NCBI GenBank assembly: GCA_040768665.1
Contig: JAXGMN010000102.1
Location: 1 to 22,482, forward strand
Direction: 5' to 3'
From: JABWBD01 sp040768665
Lineage (GTDB): Bacteria; Planctomycetota; Planctomycetia; Pirellulales; Thermoguttaceae
Length of the DNA stretch: 22,482 nucleotides
Shown here in pieces: positions 1 to 8,600 of the stretch. Position numbers and translations under genes: made by a program. Numbering within the stretch: position 1 is the stretch's first letter; each line of letters begins with the position of its first letter. Under the pieces are notes generated by a model. The model worked only from the letters and a program-made list of their open reading frames with translations, was not told where the DNA came from and did not search any database.

Positions 1-1172
1 ACGGCGATGCAATCGACCGTGACGCCGGGAACCGGCTCGCCGTCGTCTCCCATGACGGTTCCTTCAACGATCTGACCCTTTGCCAGCGCGATTGTGATCT
101 CCTCGACCGTCTTCTCGCTTGAGCTGAAATCGGCCGTCGCCCGATAAGCCAGATAGTCCTTGCCCTCGGGTGGAAAGGCATACAGTTCGTATTTCACCGG
201 GCGCAGTCCGCGGATCGTGAAACGTCCCTGGGCATCGGTCAGGACAGACAGATGCCGCACGTCCCTCCCCGCCAACGAAGCCTCGTCCACCGGCGACACG
301 TATGCGCCCGGGCAGGGCTCTTTCGAGTCGGCGAACGTAACGGTGCCGGTCAGCTCCCGACCCGGACGAAGCGCGATGATGAAGTCGCCCGTGCGGACCG
401 GGTGGCGCACCGTAACCTCGGTGCGTTTGAGAGTGGCATAGCGGGTTACCAGATCCATCTGCGGCTGGCTGCCGGTAGACGCATAAGCGAGTTGGTGAAC
501 GTAGTCGTCATGCGCGACGGTCATCCCGATACGCATATTCCGCGGCAGGCCGCCGATTCGGAAGCGTCCCTCGGCGTCTGTTTGCGCCCGTGGCGCGGTT
601 TCCGACAGATCGAGGTTCACGCGATTCGGGCCGCGAACATAGTCAGGGGCGGGACTGTCCAGAGGAGCGATCTCGACAATCCGCACTTCGGCGCCAGGCA
701 GAAGCTGCTGTTGGTCGCCGACGATGCGCCCGGACAACTCGGTCTCCGGCCCGAGCGCAATGGTAATCTGCGATTCGTCCGACACCTTCAGATGGTGCCA
801 TCCCATCCCATAACCCTCGGCTGTGACGATGAGATCCCATGCGGGTTCGGCGGATTCCGTTCGCTGGAAAGGGCGGGCGACGACGTCGCAAAACTTGAAC
901 TGACCCTGCTTGTCGGTGACAACCCTTGCCAGCACGTCGTCGAGCTCCCGGCTTGTCAGGAAGCGCACTTCCCGCGCCCGCTGGTTGGCCCACTCACGTA
1001 AAAGGACTTTCGCGCCGGCGATCGGCTTGCCCTCATCGTCAGTAACGACTCCGGACGGAGAAAGCACGACCTCGGCCGCGGCCGGCGACGCGGCAACCAA
1101 TACCGCCACGAGCCAGCCCCATCCAGAAACAGGAAAGAACTTCTTACTCCGCCTTGCGGCGTTGCTTCGCAT
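1..1172 (-). CDS. Exported protein with repeated carboxypeptidase-regulatory-like (beta-sandwich) domains, 3' end outside window
   Basis: An open frame on the minus strand runs from an ATG at 1172 to the left edge (390 complete codons) without a stop. The start is supported by AGGAG eight bases upstream (1181-1185). Residues 1-33 are a signal peptide: Arg/Lys-rich N-terminus (RRSKK), hydrophobic stretch, then SPAAA. After it come at least four beta-sandwich units with the family hallmarks 'G.V.D..G.P..GA.V' and 'TD..G.F...GL': DDEGKPIAGAKV near 42, TDKQGQFKF near 80, TDAEGRFRIGGL near 190, TDAQGRFTIRGL near 300, and DDGEPVPGVTV at the edge. Such domains occur in secreted planctomycete proteins of mostly unknown, probably adhesive or scaffolding, function. 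No catalytic domain is visible. Domain type is fairly sure; biological role is not. Confidence 0.8.
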   Translation of the reverse strand, partial: MRSNAARRSKKFFPVSGWGWLVAVLVAASPAAAEVVLSPSGVVTDDEGKPIAGAKVLLREWANQRAREVRFLTSRELDDVLARVVTDKQGQFKFCDVVARPFQRTESAEPAWDLIVTAEGYGMGWHHLKVSDESQITIALGPETELSGRIVGDQQQLLPGAEVRIVEIAPLDSPAPDYVRGPNRVNLDLSETAPRAQTDAEGRFRIGGLPRNMRIGMTVAHDDYVHQLAYASTGSQPQMDLVTRYATLKRTEVTVRHPVRTGDFIIALRPGRELTGTVTFADSKEPCPGAYVSPVDEASLAGRDVRHLSVLTDAQGRFTIRGLRPVKYELYAFPPEGKDYLAYRATADFSSSEKTVEEITIALAKGQIVEGTVMGDDGEPVPGVTVDCIA

Positions 1173-1483
1173 CACGCAATCTCCTGCCAGAATCCCGAGA
1201 CGCACTGCTGCTACCCCCAGCGATGGAGGAAAATCCGACCCATGTCACCTTCCACTACCGGCGAAGCCCCGTGCAACCTCAACGACTGGTCGCAGCTTCC
1301 ATGCCAACAGCATCTCCGCTCAAGTATACCATGGCGGTTGACCAACAGGGCTCCTCATAGCGCCATCGGCCCTGCCCGCCGAATTGATCCGCGCTCCATG
1401 CCAGAATCGATTTCATATCGCGCTGACGGGGCTGGCGGCGTGGCGGTCAACTGGGAAGAGCCGGACCCTGCACGTCTGACAGG
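1173..1483. other. Gene-free stretch between the exported-protein gene and the tandem repeats
   Basis: About 310 bases. Apart from the ribosome-binding site of the leftward gene (1181-1185), I see no convincing gene, terminator or RNA. Short open frames here lack ribosome-binding sites and resemble no family I recognise. The promoter of the leftward gene should lie in this stretch, but I cannot point to it. Confidence 0.5.
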
Positions 1484-1521
1484 CCCGCCATCCCTTTGGC
1501 CGAAGGCCTTTCTCACTGTAG

Positions 1522-1551
1522 CCTGGGGTGTTTCCAAAGAAACACCCCAGG
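1522..1551. repeat. Perfect 13-bp hairpin in repeat unit 1
   Basis: Left arm CCTGGGGTGTTTC at 1522-1534 pairs perfectly with GAAACACCCCAGG at 1539-1551 around a CAAA loop. No T-run follows on either strand, so it is not a classical intrinsic terminator. The same arms recur unchanged in units 2 and 3. Confidence 0.9.
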
Positions 1552-1961
1552 ACCAACGCCCGCCGCCATCATGTTTGGCCAACGGCCCTATTCATCCTGC
1601 TTCACGTTTTCCAATCAACCTGGCCCGAGATCCCCATAAGCCGCGTCATTTTCTTTTCCACCATCTTCTTCCCACTCCTCCCCGTTCACCGTCGCGCCCC
1701 GGCTTTGCGTGTGCGATTCCTCCCCTCCGCCACACCGCCCGACTTCCGCCGGATCGACCCACGGCGGGCTCGGAAGGCCCTGACTCGCCAGCCAAGGCCA
1801 ACAGGCTGCGACTCGACTTGATTGCGGGCCACGCCAGTCACACCTTCTGACCGTCGCCGTCGCTCACCATCAGCAAATCGGTGTTGGGGCCGGCGTCCCG
1901 GAACAGCCCCCGCCCCCAATCCTCCCGCAAATGCCACAGATGACGCATCCGGTAGTGTGCC

Positions 1962-2022
1962 ACTGCTTGCGATTGAATCGGTTCTCCATACAAGATGGGC
2001 CTACCACAATCGCAAGCAGTGT
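1962..2022. repeat. Perfect 15-bp inverted repeat in repeat unit 1
   Basis: CACTGCTTGCGATTG (1962-1976) is the exact reverse complement of CAATCGCAAGCAGTG (2008-2022), separated by 31 bases. Unit 3 keeps it perfectly; unit 2 keeps only the inner 11 base pairs. Confidence 0.9.
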
Positions 2023-2485
2023 TGGAGCAGGACAGAAGTCGGCGATCCCTTTCCGGCTCATGAACACCGGGGGTATCCAGTTCAACCGGTCAGCCGGTCA
2101 ACACAAACATAACGCCGCGGTTCGGGAGAGTCACTCGGTCCGCCAGTCCGCCAACGAACACTTGGCGTTGCGGTAAGCCCGGCTCCTGTGGCTCGCACAT
2201 TCAACGCCAAGCAGTACCATACTCCACACAGTCGCATTGCCTGTTCTTCCGCTTCTGAAGTGGCCCCGGCTCGGCCCTCTTCGGCCTGAAGGGCCGCAAC
2301 TCGGCAGCCCAGGGCGGAGTTTTCGCAGCTTCGGGAAGCGTGAAAACGCCGCTGCATCGCCAAGGCCCAACGGGCCGTCACCTGCTTTCCGTGACGGGTC
2401 GTCGGGTTTTGACGTTTGATCGTTGACGCCAGTTTGAAGCCGCCACCCCGCCATCCCTTTGGCCGAAGGCCTTCTTCTCACCGTG

Positions 2486-2515
2486 CCTGGGGTGTTTCCA
2501 AAGAAACACCCCAGG
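2486..2515. repeat. Perfect 13-bp hairpin in repeat unit 2
   Basis: Arms CCTGGGGTGTTTC (2486-2498) and GAAACACCCCAGG (2503-2515) around a CAAA loop, exactly 964 bases after the unit 1 hairpin. Confidence 0.9.
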
Positions 2516-2922
2516 ACCAACGCCCGCCGCCATCATGTCGGCCAACGGCCCTATTCATCCTGCTTCACGTTTTCCAATCAACCTGGCCCGACATACACAT
2601 AAGCCGCGTCATTTTCTTTTCCACCATCTTCTTTTCCCCTTCTCCTGTTCACCGTCGCGCCCCGGCTTTGCGTGCGATTCCTCCCTCCGCCACACCGGCC
2701 TCCGAATGCGTCGGATCCGGCCACGGCGAGCCTGAAATGCTCTGACTCGCCAGCCAAGGCCAACAGGCTGCGACTCGACTTCTGATTGCGGGCCACGCCA
2801 GTCACACCTCTGGACTGTCGCCGTCGCTCACCATCAGCAAATCGGTGTTGGGAGCGCGTCCTTAACAGCCCCCGCCTCAATCCTCCCGCACATGCCACAG
2901 ATGACGCATCCGGTAAGCTACC

Positions 2923-2978
2923 GCTTGCGATTGAACCGGTTCTCCATACAAGATGGGCTCTGGCCTACAATCGCAAGC
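2923..2978. repeat. Shortened 11-bp inverted repeat in repeat unit 2
   Basis: GCTTGCGATTG (2923-2933) pairs with CAATCGCAAGC (2968-2978). The outer four base pairs present in units 1 and 3 are lost on the left arm only. The change is not compensated on the right arm. Confidence 0.85.
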
Positions 2979-3449
2979 AGTGCTGGAGCGGACACAACTC
3001 GGCGATCCCTTTCCGGGGCATGAACACCGGGGTATCGATTTCAACCGGTCAGCCGGTCAACACAAACATAACGCCGCGGTTCGGGAGAGCAGTCACTCGG
3101 TCCGCCAGTCCGCCAACGAACACTTGGCGTTGCGGTAAGCCCGGCTCCGAGGGTTCGCACATTCAACGCCAAGTAGTACCATACTCCACGCATTCGCTTT
3201 GCCTGTTCCTTCCCGCTTCTGAAGTGGCCCGGCTCGACGGCCTCTCTTCGGCCTGAAGGGCCGCAACTCGGCAGCCCAGGGCGGAGTCTTCGCAGCCCTG
3301 GGAACCGTGGAAACGCCGCCGCACCGCGAAGGCCCAACGGGCCGTCACCCGCTTCTCGTTGCGGGTCGTCGGGTTTTGACGTTTGATCGTTGACGCCAGT
3401 TTGGAAGCGCCACCCCGCCGCCCTGGCCGAAGGCCTCTTCTCACCGTAG

Positions 3450-3480
3450 CCTGGGGTGTTTCCCAAAGAAACACCCCAGG
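3450..3480. repeat. Perfect 13-bp hairpin in repeat unit 3
   Basis: Arms CCTGGGGTGTTTC (3450-3462) and GAAACACCCCAGG (3468-3480). The loop is CCAAA, one base longer than in the other two copies, so only the loop varies. Confidence 0.9.
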
Positions 3481-3891
3481 ACCAACGCCCGCCGCCATCA
3501 TGTTTGGCCAACGGCCCTATTCATCCTGCTTCACGTTTTCCAATCAACCTGGCCCGAGATACACATAAGCCGCGTCATTTTCTTTTCCACCATCTTCTTT
3601 TCCCTCTCCTCCCCGTTCACCGTCGCGCCCCGGCTTTGCGTGCGATTCCTCCCTCCGCCACACCGGCCCGACTTCCGCGCCGGATCGACCCACGGCGGGC
3701 CTGGAAGGCTCTGACTCGCCAGCCAAGGCCAACAGGCTGCGACTCGACTTCTGATTGCGGGCCACGCCAGTCACACCTCTGGACCGTCGCCGTCGCTCAC
3801 CATCAGCAAATCGGTGTTGGGAGCGCGTCCTGAACAGCCCCCGCCCCCAATCCTCCCGCAAATGCCACAGATGACGCATCCGGTAGTGTGC

Positions 3892-3952
3892 CACTGCTTG
3901 CGATTGAATCGGTTCTCCATACAAGATGGGCCTACCACAATCGCAAGCAGTG
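3892..3952. repeat. Perfect 15-bp inverted repeat in repeat unit 3
   Basis: CACTGCTTGCGATTG (3892-3906) and CAATCGCAAGCAGTG (3938-3952), with the same 31-base spacer as in unit 1. Confidence 0.9.
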
Positions 3953-4302
3953 TTGGAGCGGGACACAACTCGGCGATCCCTTTCCGGGGCGTGAACACCG
4001 GGGTATCCATTTCAACCGGTCAGCGGGTCAACCCAAACATAACGCCGCGGTTCGGCAGTTGCAGCGGTCACTCAGACCGCCGGTCCGCCAACGAACACTG
4101 CTTCGCGCTGTGGTAAGCCCGGCCCGAGGGTTCGCACATTCAACGCCAAGCAGTACCACACCGAACGCAGCCGAACGCGTTGAGCGTCGTCAATCGCAAG
4201 CAGGGCCACCCCGCCATTTCGTACCGCAACCTCCCGTCGAAATTCCTCTGTCGAACTCATATTGGCCGCGGCTGCGTTGTCCTCTCCCCCCGTATATCGT
4301 CC

Positions 4303-5259
4303 TCAGGCGAATCCGGCCAGCTTGAATTCGCCGTTTTCCGCTGAGTGCTCGGTTGTCAGTATCCGAAACCGCAGCCCAGCCCCTGGCTCGAAAGAGCGAT
4401 CGAATACCGTACGCGGCCTCGAGCTTCGTCCAGCACGAAAAGCGCGCTCGTACTTGAACCAGCGCAGCCGTGGCCGTAGATCGTCCCGCACGCAGAAAGT
4501 CGCACGTCGCGGCGCCAAGGGCCGTGAATAGTAGAAATCCGGTATTCCGCATACACGACCGCCTTCCCAAACAACATCCGGCCTCCAGTTCGGCACAAGG
4601 ACCGCCAAGCTAATGGTGCACGTCAGTCCTTGTTCCTTCCACGCTCTTGCCAGCGTGTTCGCTATGCGCCAGCACAAACCGTGACCTGCACGTCTCTTCT
4701 GCCCAAGCAGCGCAGTAAGTACGTCAGTCGACACCTCAAACAACTGCCCCATCGCTTCCGCAAAGCAATAATGCTCGAACCCACCGGCTTCCTTCCCCTT
4801 AGCCTCGATAATCCAAGCCTCGATCTCCGAACCGCTCCTCTTGATTGCCCACAGGTCTCGCTGATTCGTCCCCGGGAATAGCCCTTTAAGAGAGCACGTC
4901 CTCTCGAGATGTCCCATATCCGCCTCACTGCCCAACTCTCTGCACGTTTCGAAACCCTTCCGCTGCAATTCGCTTTCGGCCGCACCGACGACTGAGTCCT
5001 CCCAGTCGATACCCACGGTAGTCGGTCCGGACATGCGGAGGCAATACGGCTTGCTCCGGCTGACTTTCCCGGCATGCTCATGTTCCCACACATGAAAGCA
5101 GGGCGCATTCCCGCCCTCCAGGTACCGCTCAATCTCCACTGGGTCCGCCCCGGTTTCGTGCGCGACGACGTCGAGCGGGATCGGGATGCGAAATCGCGCT
5201 AGGTTGCTGTCGTGCGAAACAAGCCAATTGCACAGTTGCTTTTCCGTTGGTGCCGTCAT
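4303..5259 (-). CDS. Uncharacterised 318-aa protein with a candidate PD-(D/E)XK nuclease core
   Basis: I chose the ATG at 5259 because GGGAG lies a few bases upstream; a longer frame begins at 5382 but would read through the toxin stump. I recognise no named family. A stretch at residues 134-174 has the layout of a PD-(D/E)XK nuclease core: RDLWAIK (Asp135), a short loop, a beta strand ending in IEAKGKE (Glu152, Lys154), then a helix with EAMGQLFE (Gln172). An upstream helix with WEDSVVGAAESELQRKGF could supply the first acidic residue. The C-terminal 120 residues are basic and unassigned. The gene follows a Phd-like antitoxin and a truncated toxin on the same strand, after a roughly 58-base gap. 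A role as restriction-like nuclease or toxin is inferred only; it may also be a non-catalytic fold. Confidence 0.62.
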   Translation of the reverse strand: MTAPTEKQLCNWLVSHDSNLARFRIPIPLDVVAHETGADPVEIERYLEGGNAPCFHVWEHEHAGKVSRSKPYCLRMSGPTTVGIDWEDSVVGAAESELQRKGFETCRELGSEADMGHLERTCSLKGLFPGTNQRDLWAIKRSGSEIEAWIIEAKGKEAGGFEHYCFAEAMGQLFEVSTDVLTALLGQKRRAGHGLCWRIANTLARAWKEQGLTCTISLAVLVPNWRPDVVWEGGRVCGIPDFYYSRPLAPRRATFCVRDDLRPRLRWFKYERAFRAGRSSRPRTVFDRSFEPGAGLRFRILTTEHSAENGEFKLAGFA

Positions 5260-5317
5260 CAGATCTCCCGTTTGCTCTGCGAAACTCGTGCTTGTGGACA
5301 CAGCGGCAAGGCCTTCC

Positions 5318-5404
5318 TCACATGCAATGTCGAAAACGACCGAAGATGCGAGCGCGCTCACCATCGGCGTTCCAGACTGCATGCGCGTCGAGAATCAGCT
5401 TCAC
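5318..5404 (-). pseudogene. PIN-domain (VapC-like) toxin stump, 28 codons
   Basis: The GTG at 5404-5402 overlaps the TGA stop of the upstream antitoxin (GTGA), the usual coupling in type II toxin-antitoxin operons. The peptide begins VKLILDAHAVWNADG, which matches the first beta strand of PIN toxins (consensus '(M/V)KLLLDTHAL.W'), including the first catalytic Asp at position 6. After residue 16 the match is lost, and TGA follows at 5318 after only 28 codons. PIN toxins of this type are normally around 125-140 residues. The rest of the domain is absent; the next gene downstream is unrelated. It should be inactive as a ribonuclease. Confidence 0.7.
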
Positions 5405-5631
5405 TGCATGTACTCCTTGAAATCGTCCAGCGGAGCGTCGAAGTCCGGAGCCATGTAGGTCACCGTACCCTTCAGCGTGCCGAGCTTTCGCTCGGCTTGC
5501 GGAGCACCGGTCGCAACCAGCCGAGCCACCGCTTGGTCGTTGTCGGTGATAATCACCTCCTCGCCCGGCCCAAGCTGATGGATCAATTCCGACAGCTTCG
5601 CCCCGGCTTCCTGAATCGAAACGGTTGCCAT
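5401..5631 (-). CDS. Phd/YefM-type antitoxin, 76 aa
   Basis: The sequence MATVSIQEAGAKLSELI...GEEVIITDNDQAVARLV is the classical Phd/YefM DNA-binding and dimerisation fold: 'V...EA...L..L......GE.V.IT....PVA.LV' over residues 4-42. The C-terminal half (residues 45-76, ending DAPLDDFKEYMQ) is the usual toxin-binding tail. GGAGAAGAAGAA precedes the ATG at 5631. Length is typical. The partner is reduced to a 28-codon stump immediately downstream, so this is an orphan antitoxin, possibly retained as an autorepressor or against a related toxin elsewhere. It starts 50 bases after the 3' end of the restriction-methylase pseudogene on the same strand. Confidence 0.88.
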   Translation of the reverse strand: MATVSIQEAGAKLSELIHQLGPGEEVIITDNDQAVARLVATGAPQAERKLGTLKGTVTYMAPDFDAPLDDFKEYMQ

Positions 5632-5681
5632 TTCTTCTTCTCCATCCTCGATTTCGGCAAGTGAGAGACCCTCTATCAGTT

Positions 5682-8600
5682 CTACGCGGTATCATCGCCT
5701 TGGCAAGATGCCCTGCTGCCTCGCGCCGCCGCAATCGGCATCCGCGGCGGAGCGGTCTGCCAGAGCAGCGCAACCTCGTCTGCCGTCAAACCGTACGCCG
5801 CGTTGACCAAATCGCTGGTCTCGTGTTCCAGCTTGACGGCCTCGGCGGCCAATTTCCGTGCGGGTTCGATCAGGCGAACGTATTCCTCGCGCAGGGCCAT
5901 CAGACCGGCTGCCGTCAGCGGCTTCTTCTTGCCCCGAACCTTCTTCACTTCGGCGACGAAGCCGTCCGAATCCAGGTCGATAGGCGATTGGAGCTTGAGA
6001 CTGGGCTTTGCGATCTCGTACTCGACCCGCAGCCAATCAAGAAGCTGCCTGCAAGTGTCCTGTCCCGAATGGACGATCTCTCCAAGCCGGTCAACGCAGC
6101 GTTCTACGCCTGATCGCATACGTTCCGTCGGATTTGGGATGGGGAATTGTTCGACGAAAACCTTGAAAAACCTGAGGGCCTCGTCCTTCCCATGAACGGC
6201 CGTTCGCCATGCCATCCACCAAGCTGCGGGCGAATTCAAGACCGCTGCCAGCCAGCGATCGCCTTTGGGCAGGAAATACGTCGTGTTGTTCGACAGCATT
6301 CCCGCCGTGTCGAGACAAAACTGCGGCCGCCAAGTGATGTCCTGGTAAACGATCTTCGGCGATTCGATCAAATCCCAGTAGGCGCACGCGCGGAGTTCCC
6401 ACCAGAATCGTCCCTGATCCTGGCGCTTCCTCAATGCCGCCTCGAATTGCATGAAGTGGTCGTAAATTGCGGGATACGTAGCACGGAACACGTGCTCCGC
6501 ACCGTTTCCCGTTTCGCTCCATGGCCACGTGGTGTCGCCGCTTGACTTGAGAGCAACGGCAAGCCGTCCCATTCCGGGTGCCAGCGCGACGGATATCCTG
6601 CCCGGCGTAGTCAAGGCCGAATGATCGCTTCGCATCTCGGATCAGCGGTGACCGTGCCGCCGACTGCGTTGGAGTGTCGATCAGAAACGCCTCATTATCC
6701 CGGCCTTGATTCCAGCTAAGGGTTGAATATCAATGTACTCGACGAGTGGTGTGCCGTTGCGACGCAACATTTTCGCCAGCAGCCGTGTCACTCCCTCCGG
6801 CTCGCTGCTACGCCTCCACTTGCTGCCCCAGCGGCAAGCGTTGCCCCTCCTCCTCGATTTGCCGGCTCAAATCATCGATCCGCAACTGCTCCCGCGGAAT
6901 CGTACACACCGTGCAGTCTCGGGTTTCGCCGCCTCCGTCGGCCGGCACGAGGATCGACGGAAAAACGTCCGCCTCCTCAAAATCTGCTTGGCGTGGCCGA
7001 AATCGACCACCGACTCGATCCGTCCGCTCGCCAAAAAAACTTTCGCAGCGGCTCGCCGTAGCTCGACTTCATCCATTTGTTCGTCACGATGAACGACAAG
7101 AGCCCGCCCGGCTTCAACAGCCGGATGCCCAGCTCGTAGAAGTAGACGTACAGGTCGGCCATGCCGTGGTAGACCTCGTAGGCCGACTGGAGATACGGCT
7201 TGATCGGCCCTAACAGCTCCTGGCGAACGTAGGGCGGATTGGCCACCACCACGTCGAACCCGCCCGCGGCGAACACCTCCAGCGGGAATCTCCGCCTCGC
7301 CAGTCGAATGCCTTCGGATGGACCGAGCTGTCGGCGATGCTATTGCCCACGCGGATCGTGTAATCCCGTGCCCGTCAACGTCTTGCCCCGCTCCGCCGTC
7401 TTGATCCAGAGGCTCAGCCGGCAGATCTCGATCGCCTTCTTCGTTGAGGTCCACGCCGTAGAGGTTGTTCTCCAGGATCCGGTTTGTCCAGATCAAACAG
7501 CGTCCGATGCCCGCGGATTTTCCAACCGATCGTTCGACGCCCCGGCATTGGCGGCGTGCAACTGGTCGAACGCTTCGATCAAGAAGGCCCTGCTCCTGCA
7601 GGTTGATCGACGAGCGCCGCACCTCGCCAACTCGTCCTGCCACGCCTCCCAGAATTCCCATCACCTCGCCGCCATCCGCTCCCGCTTCCTTGAGCCCGTC
7701 GAGCGTGTAGACCCTCGGATCGGCCAGCGCCTCGCGTGCCGCCCCCTTCGCCGCCTCCTCGTGCGACCGCCGCAGCGTCTCAAAACGCTCCCGCAGCACG
7801 CCGCCCAGCGCCTGCTCGACGATGTAACGCGTAACGAACGCGGGCGTGTAGAACGCCCCCTCCTTCTTCCGCCGCGTCTTGTGCCGGTCCTTGCTCACCG
7901 GCTCGGCTAGCCCGTCCAACTCGTTGCGGAGCCGCTCGAGGTCGGTGATCGATTGCTCGAAGATATGGCCCAGGATGTCGACGTCGATCAGGCTCGCCTT
8001 GCCGTTGGTCGGCGCGTACGAAGCGGCCTGGTACGCCGGGCGGTAGTCGTAGTCGCCCAACTCGCGGAAGTAGGCGCATACTTCGTCCGAAATCGCCAGG
8101 CTCTCCAACAGCGGATCCTCCGCAAACAGCCCGCCGTTGTACGCGTGGATCCCCAGCGCCGCGTTGCCCAGGTTGATCGCCCGAAACAGCCCCCGAAACG
8201 TCTCCCAGATCGGCCGCGGGCTGTACGGATCCCGGTGCTCGTACGTCTTGCGGATCGTGTCCGTCGGCAACAGCCCCCGGTCCTCGCAGAACGCGCAAAA
8301 CAGGATCCGGTCCAACAGCTTTTGGGTCGCCGTGAGCACGTCGTGCCGCGCCACCCGCGGGTTGTCGCGCGAGATCCGCTCAAAAGCGTCCTGCCGGATA
8401 TCGGCGTAGCGGAGATAGAACTCCTTGGTCAAATCCCGCCCGACCTTCTCCGACTCCTCGATCAGCTCGTACAAATGGCACCGCCCGGCCGCCGGCACCA
8501 CCCGCTCCGCCCCCAGCACAAAGACGAACCGCTTGAGCTGCTCCGGATCGTCAAACAGATCCTCGGTGTCGAACCGTTCGTACGTCTGCTGATCGGCTCC

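Larger units (their letters stand above)
1484..2446. repeat. Tandem repeat unit 1 (about 963 bp, non-coding)
   Basis: First of three head-to-tail copies, starting at CCCGCCATCCCTTTGGCCG. Anchors repeat at constant spacing: the hairpin at 1522-1551 recurs 964 and 1928 bases later. Copies look roughly 90% alike by eye, with scattered substitutions and 1-5 base indels not in multiples of three, so a conserved protein is unlikely. The unit contains a 13-bp perfect hairpin, a 15-bp perfect inverted repeat (1962-1976/2008-2022), and a GGCC-rich fold-back near 2273-2300 (GGCCCTCTTCGGCCTGAAGGGCC-like, described by position only). I do not recognise the family. It could be a duplicated intergenic repeat, a MITE-like element or a large structured RNA. 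Confidence 0.85.
2447..3413. repeat. Tandem repeat unit 2 (about 967 bp, non-coding)
   Basis: Second copy, in the same orientation and directly abutting unit 1. It differs by substitutions and small indels throughout; for example the GTAGTGTGCCACTGC stretch before the inverted repeat is shortened to GTAAGCTACCGC. The hairpin core is identical to the other copies. Short open frames seen in one copy are shifted or stopped in another, which argues against a gene. Confidence 0.85.
3414..4170. repeat. Tandem repeat unit 3 (partial, about 757 bp)
   Basis: Third copy, same orientation, collinear with units 1 and 2 until about 4170, just after the conserved 'CAACGCCAAGCAGTACCA' stretch. The last quarter found in units 1 and 2 (the part leading to 'GTTTTGACGTTTGATCGTTG') is missing. 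Just past the break, at about 4192-4204, a lone copy of the inverted-repeat arm (CAATCGCAAGCAG) is present, suggesting a rearranged end. The unit-2/unit-3 hairpin spacing is again 964 bases. Confidence 0.82.

Noticed and set aside
252..1001. A 249-codon plus-strand frame near the left edge
   Set aside because: Exactly antisense, codon for codon, to the exported repeat-domain protein, which has a signal peptide, domain motifs and ribosome-binding site.
1522..1551. The 13-bp hairpins as intrinsic terminators
   Set aside because: Neither side has a T-run, and no gene ends nearby.
1484..4170. CRISPR array or rRNA/tRNA cluster as explanation for the repeats
   Set aside because: The period is 964 bases, with no short regular repeats and spacers; no tRNA cloverleaf or rRNA core sequence was recognised.
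1242..4325. Many open frames of 60-200 codons in the tandem-repeat region, some giving similar peptides (such as GVSKETPQDQRPPP)
   Set aside because: The similar peptides come from the repeated DNA itself. Frames shift between copies through 1-5 base indels, none has a ribosome-binding site, and composition is Pro/Arg/Ser-rich as expected by chance.
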